DNA of 64,000 nucleotides, from the NCBI RefSeq assembly GCF_014193695.1, contig NZ_JACHZR010000004.1:248001-312000 (forward strand), written 5' to 3'. This document shows, piece after piece, positions 1 through 8,309 of this stretch (the first letter of the stretch is position 1; each line of letters begins with the position of its first letter). This stretch comes from Rhizobium sp. BK316. Its GTDB lineage: Bacteria; Pseudomonadota; Alphaproteobacteria; Rhizobiales; Rhizobiaceae. The notes beneath the pieces were generated by a model. The model saw nothing but the letters and a program-made list of their open reading frames with translations, did no database searches and was not told the DNA's origin. A program made the translations under genes and the position numbers.

Positions 1-1108
1 AGCGGCGGGCCGAGGTGACCCCCTCGTCGCAGACGATGGCATTGTCGGGAAGTCTTTCCGCCACCATCACGGCGATCGCATCTTCGGTCAGATGCCCGAA
101 AGGAGTGATATGGTCGGAAGCGGTACTTGCCCTTGGCAGAGGCTGCGATGGCCTGACGCCAAGTTCGTCCCTGAGTGCTTCCAGCGCGCCTTTCAGATCT
201 TCGCCATGCCTTGCCAGGGTCAGAACCTTGCAGCCTTTGCGCACCAGCCTTCCGGGCTTGCCCGGATAGGCAAAGAAGGCGACAGGCTCGGGCGCGCCAA
301 CCAATACCAGCACATCGATATCGGCCAGTAGATCCAGGGCGGCGTCGATCGGGTAGGGGATGCGGGTCACGGCGACACGGCCGCGGCCGCGCTCGACCCT
401 CGGCAGTTGCATCTCGCTGAAGAGACGCACATCCCTGGCAGCCGCAATTGCACCCGCAATCTCCAGGCAGTCAGCGCGGGCAGCCGCACCGCTGACCAGA
501 ATTCCAGCCTCTCCGGGCGTGTCTCTGATGGCGGCGGCAACCTCGCGCACGACGTCCATGTTCACGGCCGATGGCACTGGCCGAGACAGCCTCACCGGCT
601 GCTCCGCTTCGACATCGCCCCAGGCAGCATCCGCCGGCAGGATGAGCGTTGCCACACTGGGCGGTGACATTGAGGCACGGTAGGCGGCCTCCGTCGCGCC
701 GGCAATTTCTTCCGGGCTGCGGATACGGTGCACCCAGTTGGACATCGCGCCTGCCAAGCTCTCGATGTCAGATGTCAGCGGCGCGTCAAGGGGAAGATGA
801 TAGGAGGCATGATCGCCGACGATGTTGATGACCGGTACTCTGGCGCGGCGGGCATTGTGGAGATTGGCAAGGCCATTGGCGAGCCCCGGCCCGGTGTGCA
901 GCAATGTCGCCGCCGGGTGATCGGTCATGCGCGCATAACCATCGGCCGCGCCCGTCACAACGCCCTCGGAGAGGCCAAGAACGCAGCGCATTTCCGGCTT
1001 GCGGTCGAGGGCGGCCACGAAATGCATTTCCGACGTGCCGGGATTGGCAAAACAAACCCTGACGTCGTTTGCCAGGAGCGTATCACACAGGCTGTCCGCA
1101 CCATTCAT
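1..1108 (-). CDS. ThDP-dependent enzyme, acetolactate synthase large-subunit-like (3' part outside window)
   Basis: The visible part is the first 369 residues of a thiamine-diphosphate enzyme of the acetolactate synthase/benzoylformate decarboxylase superfamily; the C-terminal ThDP-binding domain lies beyond base 1. The N-terminus reads MNGADSLCDTLLANDVRVCF followed by FANPGTSEM and a LGLSEGVVTGAADGYARM segment, which holds the Glu that activates ThDP in this family. A central domain follows, and the window ends at DNAIVCDEGVTSAR. The start at 1108 has a GGGAGG Shine-Dalgarno about eight bases upstream. The gene lies 83 bp downstream of a LysR gene on the same strand and may be co-transcribed with it. 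The family is often annotated as acetolactate synthase, but a lone unit without a small subunit is more likely catabolic. The substrate cannot be told. Confidence 0.85.
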   Translation of the reverse strand, partial: MNGADSLCDTLLANDVRVCFANPGTSEMHFVAALDRKPEMRCVLGLSEGVVTGAADGYARMTDHPAATLLHTGPGLANGLANLHNARRARVPVINIVGDHASYHLPLDAPLTSDIESLAGAMSNWVHRIRSPEEIAGATEAAYRASMSPPSVATLILPADAAWGDVEAEQPVRLSRPVPSAVNMDVVREVAAAIRDTPGEAGILVSGAAARADCLEIAGAIAAARDVRLFSEMQLPRVERGRGRVAVTRIPYPIDAALDLLADIDVLVLVGAPEPVAFFAYPGKPGRLVRKGCKVLTLARHGEDLKGALEALRDELGVRPSQPLPRASTASDHITPFGHLTEDAIAVMVAERLPDNAIVCDEGVTSARR

Positions 1109-1191
1109 GGCAGTTTCCTCCCGCTTGCTTCAGCCTTGCACGAGAAAAATATAAGCACAACCTTGAATAACGCGTCCGTCCGGGCGTTTCC

Positions 1192-2073
1192 TCAGGCCGA
1201 CATCAGATGATCCAGAAGGCTGCGGGCATGGATCGATAATTCCGCTCGTTCTGCCGTGCAGACCACCAGCTGCCGTGTCGCCCAGTCATCCGAGAGGCGG
1301 AGAACGACAATCCCGGATGATCGCCCGGCGCGGCGGGCGGCCGTTTCAGGCACGATGCCGATACCGATATCGGCACCCGCCAGCCGGCAGATGGCCCCGA
1401 AATCGCGCAGCCGCACGCGGGTCTTCAGCCTGATGCCGATGCGGCCCGCCTGCACATCGATATGATCCTGCAGGGCGCCGCCGGCGAGGCCGATGAAATG
1501 CTCATCGACGAGATCGGCGAAGCGGACACGGCTCTCTCGGGCCAGGGGATGGCCCTTGCTGACAACGACGACGAGCCGATCCATGGCGAAAGGTCTTACC
1601 GCCAGCCCAGCCATATCCGCCGCGGCCGAGAGGATGCCGATCTCGGCGTGGCCAGCCGCCACGCTTCTGGCAATCTCGAGGCTCTGCCGTTCCTTCAACT
1701 GCAGATCCACCTGCGGGTTGGCGGCCATCCAGGATGCGAGCCGTTCAGGCAGATGTTCCGATATGGCAGCCGTGTTGGCGAGAATGCTGATCGTCGAGCG
1801 CAGCCCCCGCGCATATTCACCGAGCTCGCCATGCATCTGCCTGATCTGGCCGAGAATCACGCGGGCATGGTGGGCGAGCGCTTCCCCGGCTTCTGTTGGC
1901 GAGACGCCGCGCCGGCCGCGTTCCAGCAGGATGACTTCGCCGAGCGCCTCCATGTCGCGCAGGCGTTCGCTCGCAGCGGCAAGCGAGAGCCCTGCATCTG
2001 CCGCCCCATGGGTGATGCTGCCGGCATCGACGACGGCGAGAAACAGGCGAAGGTCGGTCAGATCGAAACGCAT
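1192..2073 (-). CDS. LysR-family transcriptional regulator
   Basis: A 293-residue LysR-type regulator. The N-terminal winged helix (about residues 1-62) begins MRFDLTDLRLFLAVVDAGSI and contains the family pattern GSITHGAADAGLSLAAASERLRDME. A type 2 periplasmic-binding-like effector domain follows (about 90-290). The gene is divergent from a TauE/SafE exporter, with 97 bp between the chosen starts, and is followed on its own strand by a ThDP enzyme. That layout is typical of a local regulator controlling one or both neighbours. The inducer is unknown. A perfect 8-bp inverted repeat in the divergent intergenic region (2097-2117) is a possible binding site or a hairpin. Confidence 0.9.
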   Translation of the reverse strand: MRFDLTDLRLFLAVVDAGSITHGAADAGLSLAAASERLRDMEALGEVILLERGRRGVSPTEAGEALAHHARVILGQIRQMHGELGEYARGLRSTISILANTAAISEHLPERLASWMAANPQVDLQLKERQSLEIARSVAAGHAEIGILSAAADMAGLAVRPFAMDRLVVVVSKGHPLARESRVRFADLVDEHFIGLAGGALQDHIDVQAGRIGIRLKTRVRLRDFGAICRLAGADIGIGIVPETAARRAGRSSGIVVLRLSDDWATRQLVVCTAERAELSIHARSLLDHLMSA

Positions 2074-2096
2074 TTTGCCACGATAGGATATTTTGT

Positions 2097-2117
2097 GCCT
2101 TCGGACCAGCCGAAGGC
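2097..2117. promoter_or_regulatory. Inverted repeat in the lysR/tauE divergent region
   Basis: Perfect 8-bp arms gccttcgg and ccgaaggc are separated by five bases, between the LysR gene and the exporter. It could be a regulator site or a hairpin in the exporter 5' leader; the sequence alone does not decide. Confidence 0.35.
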
Positions 2118-2170
2118 AGGCTCGGGAACTTCCGCATTGTCCGTGGCCTAGGAGCTGCTACCGATGCGGC

Positions 2171-2917
2171 ATGTCCGAGCTTTCCATCGCCTTCCTGTCA
2201 GCAATCACCGCGACTTTCTTTGCCGCCGGCCTCGTGAAGGGTGTCACCGGCATGGGACTTCCAACGGTCGCCATGGGCATATTGGGCGTTTTGACCTCGC
2301 CGCTGACGGCGGCAAGCCTGCTGATCGCACCATCGTCAGTCACCAATCTCTGGCAGTTGTTTGCAGGCCCGAGCTTCGCTCCGCTTCTGCGGCGGTTCTG
2401 GCCGATGATGACAGCCGTCGTTGCGGGAACGATGATTGGGTCGGCATGGCTTGCGAGCGGCGATACCAGCCTTACGACCAAGGGGCTTGGCGCAACGCTG
2501 GTGCTCTATGCTGCCTATGCGCTGTTTGGCCGTCCGCTCCGCGTGCCGGCGGCGATGGAGCCATGGCTTACGCCCGTCATCGGTGCGGCGACGGGCCTCG
2601 TCACGGGCAGCACAGGCGTTTTCGTCGTCCCGGCCGTGCCTTATCTGCAGGCGCTCGGGCTTGCGAAGGATGATCTGGTGCAGGCGCTCGGCCTGTCCTT
2701 CACCGTCTCTACGGTTGCGCTTGCAGCCTCGCTCGGCCTGCGCAACGCCTTCGAAGGGGACAATCTTGCGCTTTCGGTCTTGGCGATCCTGCCGGCACTG
2801 GCGGGCATGTGGGCCGGGCAGGGGCTGCGCGATCGGATTGCGCCGGCAACCTTCCGCCGCTGGTTTCTCGTCTGCCTTCTGCTGCTCGGCGCCGAGATGT
2901 GTCTGTGGCCGCGCTGA
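2171..2917 (+). CDS. Sulfite exporter TauE/SafE family permease
   Basis: A membrane protein of 248 residues with about eight hydrophobic segments and the TauE/SafE signature region near the N-terminus (AAGLVKGVTGMGLPTVAMG), repeated in weaker form in the second half (GAATGLVTGSTGVFVVPAV). The family exports small anions such as sulfite, sulfoacetate or other organosulfur compounds, but this member's substrate is unknown. ATG 2171 is chosen because the protein then starts MSELSIAFLSAIT directly before the first membrane helix; upstream in-frame codons to 2093 encode a charged, Cys/Arg-rich stretch unlike the family. An AGGAG lies about 17 bases upstream, which is long. The gene is divergent from a LysR gene and convergent with a VOC remnant. 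Confidence 0.85.
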   Translation: MSELSIAFLSAITATFFAAGLVKGVTGMGLPTVAMGILGVLTSPLTAASLLIAPSSVTNLWQLFAGPSFAPLLRRFWPMMTAVVAGTMIGSAWLASGDTSLTTKGLGATLVLYAAYALFGRPLRVPAAMEPWLTPVIGAATGLVTGSTGVFVVPAVPYLQALGLAKDDLVQALGLSFTVSTVALAASLGLRNAFEGDNLALSVLAILPALAGMWAGQGLRDRIAPATFRRWFLVCLLLLGAEMCLWPR

Positions 2918-2929
2918 GGCCCGTCGACT

Positions 2930-3034
2930 TTACGGTGCCACGCCGGTCACCTTGCACTCGGCATCGGTCGTGAAGGTGCCCTTGTTCTGGTCAAGCACGG
3001 TCAGCACGTTGCCGAAGGGATCGCGCACGACGGG
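2930..3034 (-). pseudogene. C-terminal remnant of a VOC (glyoxalase/bleomycin-resistance) protein
   Basis: About 34 codons on the minus strand read VVRDPFGNVLTVLDQNKG and then a Thr/Cys-containing tail ending in a stop. VRDPFGN is the characteristic end of vicinal-oxygen-chelate proteins, where a metal-ligand Glu or an equivalent strand follows the DPFGN turn. Upstream, beyond about 3034, the frame continues with unrelated Arg-rich sequence and no VOC N-terminus, so the gene has lost its 5' two thirds. The remnant sits between the exporter stop and the permease end, which suggests a past deletion at this junction. Confidence 0.6.
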
Positions 3035-3062
3035 CGCCGGTGAAGTGCGTAGAGCGTCTGCA

Positions 3063-3089
3063 TTCTCCCTTCTTGAGTAAAAGGGAGAA
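3063..3089. terminator. Perfect hairpin downstream of the ABC permease gene
   Basis: Nine-bp perfect arms ttctccctt and aagggagaa flank a nine-base loop, 39 bp past the permease stop codon. No T-run follows on the minus strand, so it may protect the mRNA end or be a weak terminator rather than a classical intrinsic one. It also marks the break point near the VOC remnant. Confidence 0.4.
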
Positions 3090-3127
3090 CGCTTGTGAAC
3101 AGGCTTGTCTGTCACCGCTGAAGAGCG

Positions 3128-3901
3128 TCATGCAGGCCGTTCGGAAACGCTCGTTCGCCACTTGATGAGGTGCTTTTCGGCGATGTCCAGGATGCTGTCG
3201 ATAATCAGGACGAAGACGGCCAGGATCAGGATGCCTGCGAAAACGCCGACCGCATCGAAATTGCCTTCTGCCTGGGCGATGAGGTAGCCAAGACCAGCGG
3301 AAGAGCCAAGATATTCGCCGATGATCGCTCCAACGACGGCAAAGCCGACCGATGTGCGCAGGGAGGAGAGGATCCAGCTCGCGGCTGCCGGGAAATAGAC
3401 GTGGCGGAGCAGATCCGACCGCCTGGCCCCTAAAATGCGGGCGTTCGACAGCACCACCGGGTTCACTTCCCGGACGCCTTGCAAGGCGTTGAAGAACGTG
3501 ACGAAGAACACCAGCGTCACGGCGAGCGCCACCTTGGACCAGAGGCCGAGGCCGAGCCAGAGGACGAAGATCGGCGCAAGTACGACTCGAGGAATCGCGT
3601 TCAAGCCCTTGATGAAGGGGTCCAGAATACGCGCGGTCGAACGGCTGAGACCGAGCCAGACGCCTGCTGCTACACCAAGTGCCGTGCCGACCAGATAGCC
3701 GAGCACGGTTTCCGTCAGGGTGATGGCGACATGGTTATAGAAGCTGGTGTCCACCACCCAGGATGCTACCTGATTGAAGATGTCGACCGGAGCTGGAAAA
3801 AAGAAGACGTCGATGAAGCCGACCGCAACGCCGAGCTGCCAGCCGCCCACAATTGCTACCAAGAGCACGATTTGGATAAGGCGTTCAGTCATGGCGTTCA
3901 T
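3128..3901 (-). CDS. ABC transporter permease, nitrate/sulfonate/taurine (SsuC/TauC) type
   Basis: A 257-residue inner-membrane permease with about six membrane helices and a cytoplasmic EAA-like loop (ARRSDLLRHVYFPAAASWIL) that docks on the ATPase. It belongs to the BPD_transp_1 group that works with NMT1/SsuA-like binding proteins. ATG 3901 is preferred because GGAG lies seven bases upstream; this makes the gene overlap the ATPase end by 17 bp. An ATG at 3892 is an alternative. It is the last gene of the operon isomerase, binding protein, ATPase, permease. The solute is not determined by sequence; the isomerase partner hints at an organic acid. Confidence 0.9.
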   Translation of the reverse strand: MNAMTERLIQIVLLVAIVGGWQLGVAVGFIDVFFFPAPVDIFNQVASWVVDTSFYNHVAITLTETVLGYLVGTALGVAAGVWLGLSRSTARILDPFIKGLNAIPRVVLAPIFVLWLGLGLWSKVALAVTLVFFVTFFNALQGVREVNPVVLSNARILGARRSDLLRHVYFPAAASWILSSLRTSVGFAVVGAIIGEYLGSSAGLGYLIAQAEGNFDAVGVFAGILILAVFVLIIDSILDIAEKHLIKWRTSVSERPA

Positions 3902-4718
3902 AGCTTTTCTCCACTTCGCCGCGCAGCGACGCCCAGATGTTGCGATAAAGATCCATGAAGCGCGGATCGAGCTTGATTTCCGCGACATCGCGAGGGCGTT
4001 CGAGATCGACGGGGAAGCTGTCGATCACGCGCGAACGCGGTCCCGCAGCAAGCACCACGACCCGATCACCGAGAGCAATTGCCTCCTCGAGGTCGTGCGT
4101 GATCATCACGACCGCGCGTCTTTCCTCCTGCCAAAGCCGCAACAGTTCGTTCTGCATCAGATGGCGGGTATGGATATCGAGCGCGGAGAAGGGTTCGTCC
4201 ATCAGGATGACCTTGGGACCGGTGATCAGCGCCTGGGCCATCTGGACGCGCTTGCGCTGTCCGCCTGAAAGCTGGTGGGGATAGCGATGCTCGAACCCTT
4301 TCAGCCCGACTTTCGCCAGCCATCTCATCGACTGCTCGCGACGTTCGGCAGCACCGACACCCTTGAACATGGGTCCGAGCTCCACATTCTCGATCGCGGT
4401 CTTCCACGGAAGCAATGCATCCTGCTGAAAGAGATAACCGATGTCGTTCTGAACCCCGCGTACCGGCTGACCGTCGATCGATACGGTGCCATCAGCAGGT
4501 TTCAGCAGGCCGGCGATTGCATTGAGTATTGTGCTCTTGCCGCAGCCGGTTGGACCAACGATGGCGAGGAACTCACTATCGGAGACTTTCAAGTTCACAT
4601 CCTGCACGGCCACATAGGCGCCGAAGGCCATGGTGACCGAGTCGATGGAAACCATCGGCTTTGCCTGATGCGGACTGTCCGTCGGGGGTGCGGTTTTTTT
4701 CACTACGGTCAATGCCAT
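3885..4718 (-). CDS. ABC transporter ATP-binding protein, SsuB/TauB/NrtD type
   Basis: A 277-residue ATPase energising the adjacent permease. Walker A is GPTGCGKST (residues 55-63), the signature LSGGQRKRVQ starts at 150, and Walker B VILMDEPFSALD spans 170-181. The H-loop reads VMITHDLEEAI. The Q-loop (FQQDALLPW) is the form seen in nitrate, taurine and aliphatic sulfonate importers. An AGGAGGAGG stretch lies just before ATG 4718. The gene sits 12 bp after the binding-protein stop and overlaps the permease start, consistent with one mRNA and coupled translation. Confidence 0.93.
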   Translation of the reverse strand: MALTVVKKTAPPTDSPHQAKPMVSIDSVTMAFGAYVAVQDVNLKVSDSEFLAIVGPTGCGKSTILNAIAGLLKPADGTVSIDGQPVRGVQNDIGYLFQQDALLPWKTAIENVELGPMFKGVGAAERREQSMRWLAKVGLKGFEHRYPHQLSGGQRKRVQMAQALITGPKVILMDEPFSALDIHTRHLMQNELLRLWQEERRAVVMITHDLEEAIALGDRVVVLAAGPRSRVIDSFPVDLERPRDVAEIKLDPRFMDLYRNIWASLRGEVEKSYERHD

Positions 4719-4730
4719 GACCTCCTCCTG

Positions 4731-5732
4731 TCAGTTGGCTGCGACGTTCGGGACCTTGCCGACGAACTCGTTCGTGTAGGTTTTCGTAAGATCGATTTCA
4801 GCCGCGGCGACTTTTTCGTTGAAGCTCTTCAGGACGGCGAGGGGAATCTTGATATCTTCCTCGTTGATGCGCCCATCCTTCGAGAAGATCGCTTTCGCGT
4901 TCTCGACCGCCTTGACGTAGGTGTCACGATCGCCGGAAATGAACTCCTTCGGCAGCTTGTCGACGATCTCCTCCGCCGAGTGGCTATTCATCCACTCGAG
5001 CGCTTTGACCGTCGCATTCGTGACCTTCTGGACGGTCTCCGGATTCTTGTCGATATAGCTCTGCGTGGCATAGAGGACGGAGGTCGGGTAAATCCCGCCA
5101 TAGATCGCCTTCGCACCGTCGTCGCTGCGCCCGTCGATCAGGATCTTGCCGACGCCCTTGGCCTCGATGAAGGTCGCTGCCGGGTCGTAGTTGACGAGGA
5201 GGTCGACCTTGCCCTGCTCAAGGGCCGCAACGGCGGCAGATCCGGAGCCAACGCCGATCAGCGAGACGTCGGCGGCGGACAAGCCGTTGCGCTGCAGGTA
5301 GTAGCGGACGAAGAAATCGGAAGACGAGCCCGGCGAGGTGATGCCGATTTTTGCGCCTTTGATCGTTTCCGGTTTTGCCGGATCGAAAGTGCTGTTCTTG
5401 CCGCCAGCCAGCACGAGCCCTGAATTGCGGGCGAGCTGCACGAACGCCACGACAGCCTTCTTCTGCGATTGCATCTGGATCGTATGGTCGTAGAAGCCGA
5501 CGGCAATATCCGTCGAGCCGGCAACAAGCGCCTGAAGCGTCTTCGACCCGCCCGATGCGAAGTTTTCGACGGTCACCTCCAGGCCTTCCTTTTCATAAAG
5601 GCCGAGCCCCTGGGCGACCGGAAAGGGAAGATTGTTGAGGTTGTAAGAGCCGACGCTGATGCGGACCGGATCCGCAAATGCGGAACCGGCAAACACGACG
5701 GTTGCCGCGAGGGCGAGCATGAGCTTGCGCAT
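4731..5732 (-). CDS. ABC transporter periplasmic substrate-binding protein (NMT1/SsuA-like)
   Basis: A 333-residue secreted protein. Residues 1-20 (MRKLMLALAATVVFAGSAFA) form a clear Sec signal peptide. The mature part starts with DPVRISVGSYNLNNLPFPVA and shows the two-lobe NMT1/THI5-like fold features, including GLYEKEGLEVTVENFASGGS and AGSTDIAVGFYDHT. Homologues bind nitrate, sulfonates, pyrimidine precursors or aromatic acids, so the family does not fix the ligand. An AGGAGG lies before the ATG. It follows the PrpF/GalD-type gene by 45 bp and precedes the ATPase by 12 bp, so these genes are very likely one operon. Confidence 0.92.
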   Translation of the reverse strand: MRKLMLALAATVVFAGSAFADPVRISVGSYNLNNLPFPVAQGLGLYEKEGLEVTVENFASGGSKTLQALVAGSTDIAVGFYDHTIQMQSQKKAVVAFVQLARNSGLVLAGGKNSTFDPAKPETIKGAKIGITSPGSSSDFFVRYYLQRNGLSAADVSLIGVGSGSAAVAALEQGKVDLLVNYDPAATFIEAKGVGKILIDGRSDDGAKAIYGGIYPTSVLYATQSYIDKNPETVQKVTNATVKALEWMNSHSAEEIVDKLPKEFISGDRDTYVKAVENAKAIFSKDGRINEEDIKIPLAVLKSFNEKVAAAEIDLTKTYTNEFVGKVPNVAAN

Positions 5733-5777
5733 GATATTCTCCTCCTGTTGGTGGCGCCCTCCCGGCGGCCACGGTTA

Positions 5778-6860
5778 TTATGCCGCGTAACCCAGTCGCG
5801 CGACAGGTTTTGCGAATACGTGTCCTTCAAACAGCCGGCGGGCGGTGCGAAGGATTCCGGCGACGACCTGGCCGTCCCTCTCATACAGTTTGACGTCCAG
5901 GTGGCCGCTTGGGTGTTCTATGGAAAGAACGACTGGAGGGGTACGCCTGCCGATCAGGAGCGAAGCGACTGTATCCTGGCTGATACAGGCTGTGGCGATT
6001 CCCACGGCGCCGGTGGTTGCGAGCGACGGATGACATTGATGCGGCATGAAATACCGTACGCTGATGTCGCCTCCCGACCTTGGCCGGGAAATGAGCACGG
6101 GCTTCGGCGTTACCTGATTGCGCACGTCTCCAAGGCCCATCCGTTCGCCGGCGGCGATGCGCAGCTCTTCCAGCCGTCCCAGCAATTCTCTGTCAGCATT
6201 GAGTTCAGCCGCTGACTCGAAGCCACTTGCGCCGATCGAACCTGCCTCGATCAATATCATCGGCATTGCGCAGTCGATGCAGGTGACAGCCACACCATCG
6301 ATCAAGTCGACTGGTTTGCCAGTGGGAAAGAGCTGCCCGGTACGAGCCCCGGCTGCGTCCATGAAGGTCAGTGCGATCGGCGCTGCACTGCCGGGCACGC
6401 CATCGATTGCAGCATCACCGAGATAGGAAACGCTGCCGTTTGGAGTGGGAACTTCGGCCTCGATCAGCTTCCTGGTATTGACGTTATGGATCCGGACGAG
6501 CGTCGTTTCTCCGCGAACCGGGACGAGTCCGGCTTCGATGGCAAACGGGCCGACCGCAGCCAGCATGTTGCCGCAGTTCGGGGAGGTATCGACGATCTGC
6601 TGGTCGATCCGCACCTGCGCGAAGAGATAATCCACGTCGGCGCCGGGAATGCTGGCAGGCCCGACGATCGCCACCTTGCTCGTGACCGGATTGCCGCCGC
6701 CGATGCCGTCGATCTGCAGCGGATGACCCGAGCCCATGACGGACAGCAGGATCTCGTCACGCTGACCGGCAGTCGCGGGAAGATCGCTTGCCAGGAAAAA
6801 CGGACCCTTCGAGGTGCCGCCTCTCATCAATACGCAAGGGATCGCCAACAGGTCGTTCAT
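5778..6860 (-). CDS. PrpF/4-oxalomesaconate tautomerase (GalD)-family isomerase
   Basis: A 360-residue protein of the PrpF family, which has a diaminopimelate-epimerase-like fold. The N-terminus LLAIPCVLMRGGTSKGPFF is the family hallmark. A GIGGGNPVTSKVAIV segment carries the Lys, and DTSPNCGNMLAAVG carries the Cys region lining the active site. Known members tautomerise 4-oxalomesaconate in gallate/protocatechuate-type degradation (GalD) or isomerise aconitates (PrpF); which one applies cannot be told. ATG 6860 has GGAAG eight bases upstream; ATG 6875 would add five residues but lacks a ribosome site. It is the first gene of an operon with an ABC importer and is divergent from a LysR gene. 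Confidence 0.82.
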   Translation of the reverse strand: MNDLLAIPCVLMRGGTSKGPFFLASDLPATAGQRDEILLSVMGSGHPLQIDGIGGGNPVTSKVAIVGPASIPGADVDYLFAQVRIDQQIVDTSPNCGNMLAAVGPFAIEAGLVPVRGETTLVRIHNVNTRKLIEAEVPTPNGSVSYLGDAAIDGVPGSAAPIALTFMDAAGARTGQLFPTGKPVDLIDGVAVTCIDCAMPMILIEAGSIGASGFESAAELNADRELLGRLEELRIAAGERMGLGDVRNQVTPKPVLISRPRSGGDISVRYFMPHQCHPSLATTGAVGIATACISQDTVASLLIGRRTPPVVLSIEHPSGHLDVKLYERDGQVVAGILRTARRLFEGHVFAKPVARLGYAA

Positions 6861-6907
6861 CGCTTGTGCTTCCATCAGAATTATGTCATCGCCGTATCAA
6901 TCGGCGC

Positions 6908-6930
6908 TGTTTGATCCAATTATCGAAACA
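6908..6930. promoter_or_regulatory. Candidate LysR binding dyad between galD-like gene and lysR
   Basis: An imperfect dyad tgtttgat ccaatt atcgaaaca lies midway between the two divergent starts, with GAT/ATC and TGTTT/AAACA symmetry of the kind LysR proteins bind. Position and symmetry support a shared operator; no binding data exist here. Confidence 0.4.
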
Positions 6931-6974
6931 AGCGTTTATTTGTGAAATGCTAAGAATCGGAGGATTGATGCGTA

Positions 6975-7874
6975 ATGAGCATTAATTGCGAGATCCTTGA
7001 CCTTCGCGCGTTCCTGAGCGTCGTAGAGCTGGAGAGCTTTCATCGCGCCGCCGAGGCCTTGCATCTGTCACAGCCCGCGTTGAGCCGCCGCATTCAAAAA
7101 CTGGAGCAGGTTGTCGGAGCGCCGCTCCTGGAGCGGACAACCAGGCATGTCAGCGCTACGGCTCTCGGTACAGAGTTCGTGCCGCTCGTCCGACGCATGC
7201 TGGAGGAGTTCGATGGCTCTCTGTTTGCTGTCCGTGACGTTGGACCCAATCGGGGCGGATTGGTAACGATCGCATGCCTCCCCACCGCGGCATTCTACTT
7301 CCTGCCTACAGTCATCAGACAGTTCAACGAGGAGTATCCGAACATCCGCTTTCGCATCCTCGACTTGCCCGCGACCGACGGTCTTCAAGCCGTGGCTCGC
7401 GGGGAGGTTGAGTTCGGCATAAACATCATGGGCACGTCGGATCCGGACCTGACTTTCGAGCGGCTCGCGGAAGACCCATTCGTGCTTGCAGCGCGCAAGG
7501 ATCACCCCCTTGCAGCAAAACCATGGGTCGGGTGGGCGGAACTGGAGCCCTATCATCTGATCACGGTTCACCGATCGAGCGGCAACAGAACGCTGCTCGA
7601 TGCAGCACTGGCGAAATCGAACATCAAGCTTCGCTGGTTCTACGAGGTAACCCATCTGTCCACCTCCCTCGGGTTGGTGGAGGCAGGCCTCGGGATTTCT
7701 GTACTGCCAAGAATGGCGACCCCAAGAGAAGACCATCCGTTTCTGATCACCCGCCCGATCCGCAATCCCGAGATATCACGCACGATCGGCGTGGTTCGCC
7801 GTCGCGGCGGCACCCTATCGCCGGCGGCGGAGCGTTTTCTCAAGATGCTGATTGGCGTGTGGGGAAATGATTGA
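6975..7874 (+). CDS. LysR-family regulator of the isomerase-ABC operon (inferred)
   Basis: A 299-residue LysR protein. The winged helix covers about residues 5-65 (LRAFLSVVELESFHRAAEAL, then LHLSQPALSRRIQKLE) and an effector domain follows from about 90. Divergent transcription from the isomerase gene, with 114 bp between starts and a central dyad, makes it the likely regulator of that operon. A GGAGG lies upstream of ATG 6975 (cggaggattgatgcgta), about ten bases away. The protein ends RVGND-like at the TGA 7872-7874. The effector is presumably the transported compound or a catabolite of it, which is inference only. Confidence 0.9.
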   Translation: MSINCEILDLRAFLSVVELESFHRAAEALHLSQPALSRRIQKLEQVVGAPLLERTTRHVSATALGTEFVPLVRRMLEEFDGSLFAVRDVGPNRGGLVTIACLPTAAFYFLPTVIRQFNEEYPNIRFRILDLPATDGLQAVARGEVEFGINIMGTSDPDLTFERLAEDPFVLAARKDHPLAAKPWVGWAELEPYHLITVHRSSGNRTLLDAALAKSNIKLRWFYEVTHLSTSLGLVEAGLGISVLPRMATPREDHPFLITRPIRNPEISRTIGVVRRRGGTLSPAAERFLKMLIGVWGND

Positions 7875-7984
7875 AAGACGCTGAGAAATCGGCAGCCGCA
7901 AAACCGGACGTCTCAGTTCCGCCGACTTCGCGCCAACAAGTCCCGCACGAGAACGATTCCTTTCCGTTCAACAAGGGTTTGAGA

Positions 7985-8296
7985 ATGATCAAGACAATGA
8001 CGATTGCGGCCGCCACACTGCTGTTGACGGCTCAATATGCCGGCGCCTCCAGCGAGGCCGCATGGAATGCGCTCTTTGCCAAGGTGAACGGCACGTGCAT
8101 CGGTCAGTCGGGCATGGATACGCCCGAGGCGACCGCTCCGATCGTGTTCGATGACGCCACAGGCAAGGTAGCCGTTCTGTTGCGCGGCTCGATGGGCAAG
8201 GGCAAGAGCCGGGTCAAGAACGTCAACCTGATCTGCCTTTACGACAAGAAGACCGGCAAGGCTTCGATCGAGGAATATCGCTGGCTCGGCCGGTGA
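7985..8296 (+). CDS. Small secreted hypothetical protein
   Basis: A 103-residue protein. Residues 1-20 (MIKTMTIAAATLLLTAQYAG) plus ASS form a signal peptide. The mature part of about 83 residues has two Cys (GTCIGQ and LICLYD) that could form one disulfide, and ends KASIEEYRWLGR. I do not recognise a family. ATG 7985 is chosen because it places the signal peptide at the N-terminus; in-frame sequence upstream to 7871 is polar and lacks a leader. It lies between two LysR genes, in the same direction as the first and convergent with the second. Confidence 0.7.
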   Translation: MIKTMTIAAATLLLTAQYAGASSEAAWNALFAKVNGTCIGQSGMDTPEATAPIVFDDATGKVAVLLRGSMGKGKSRVKNVNLICLYDKKTGKASIEEYRWLGR

Positions 8297-8309
8297 CGCC
8301 TTGCGGCCA

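Noticed and set aside
4275..5423. Open plus-strand frame of 382 codons opposite the binding-protein gene
   Set aside because: Antisense of a well-supported operon gene; composition is typical of GC-rich shadow frames.
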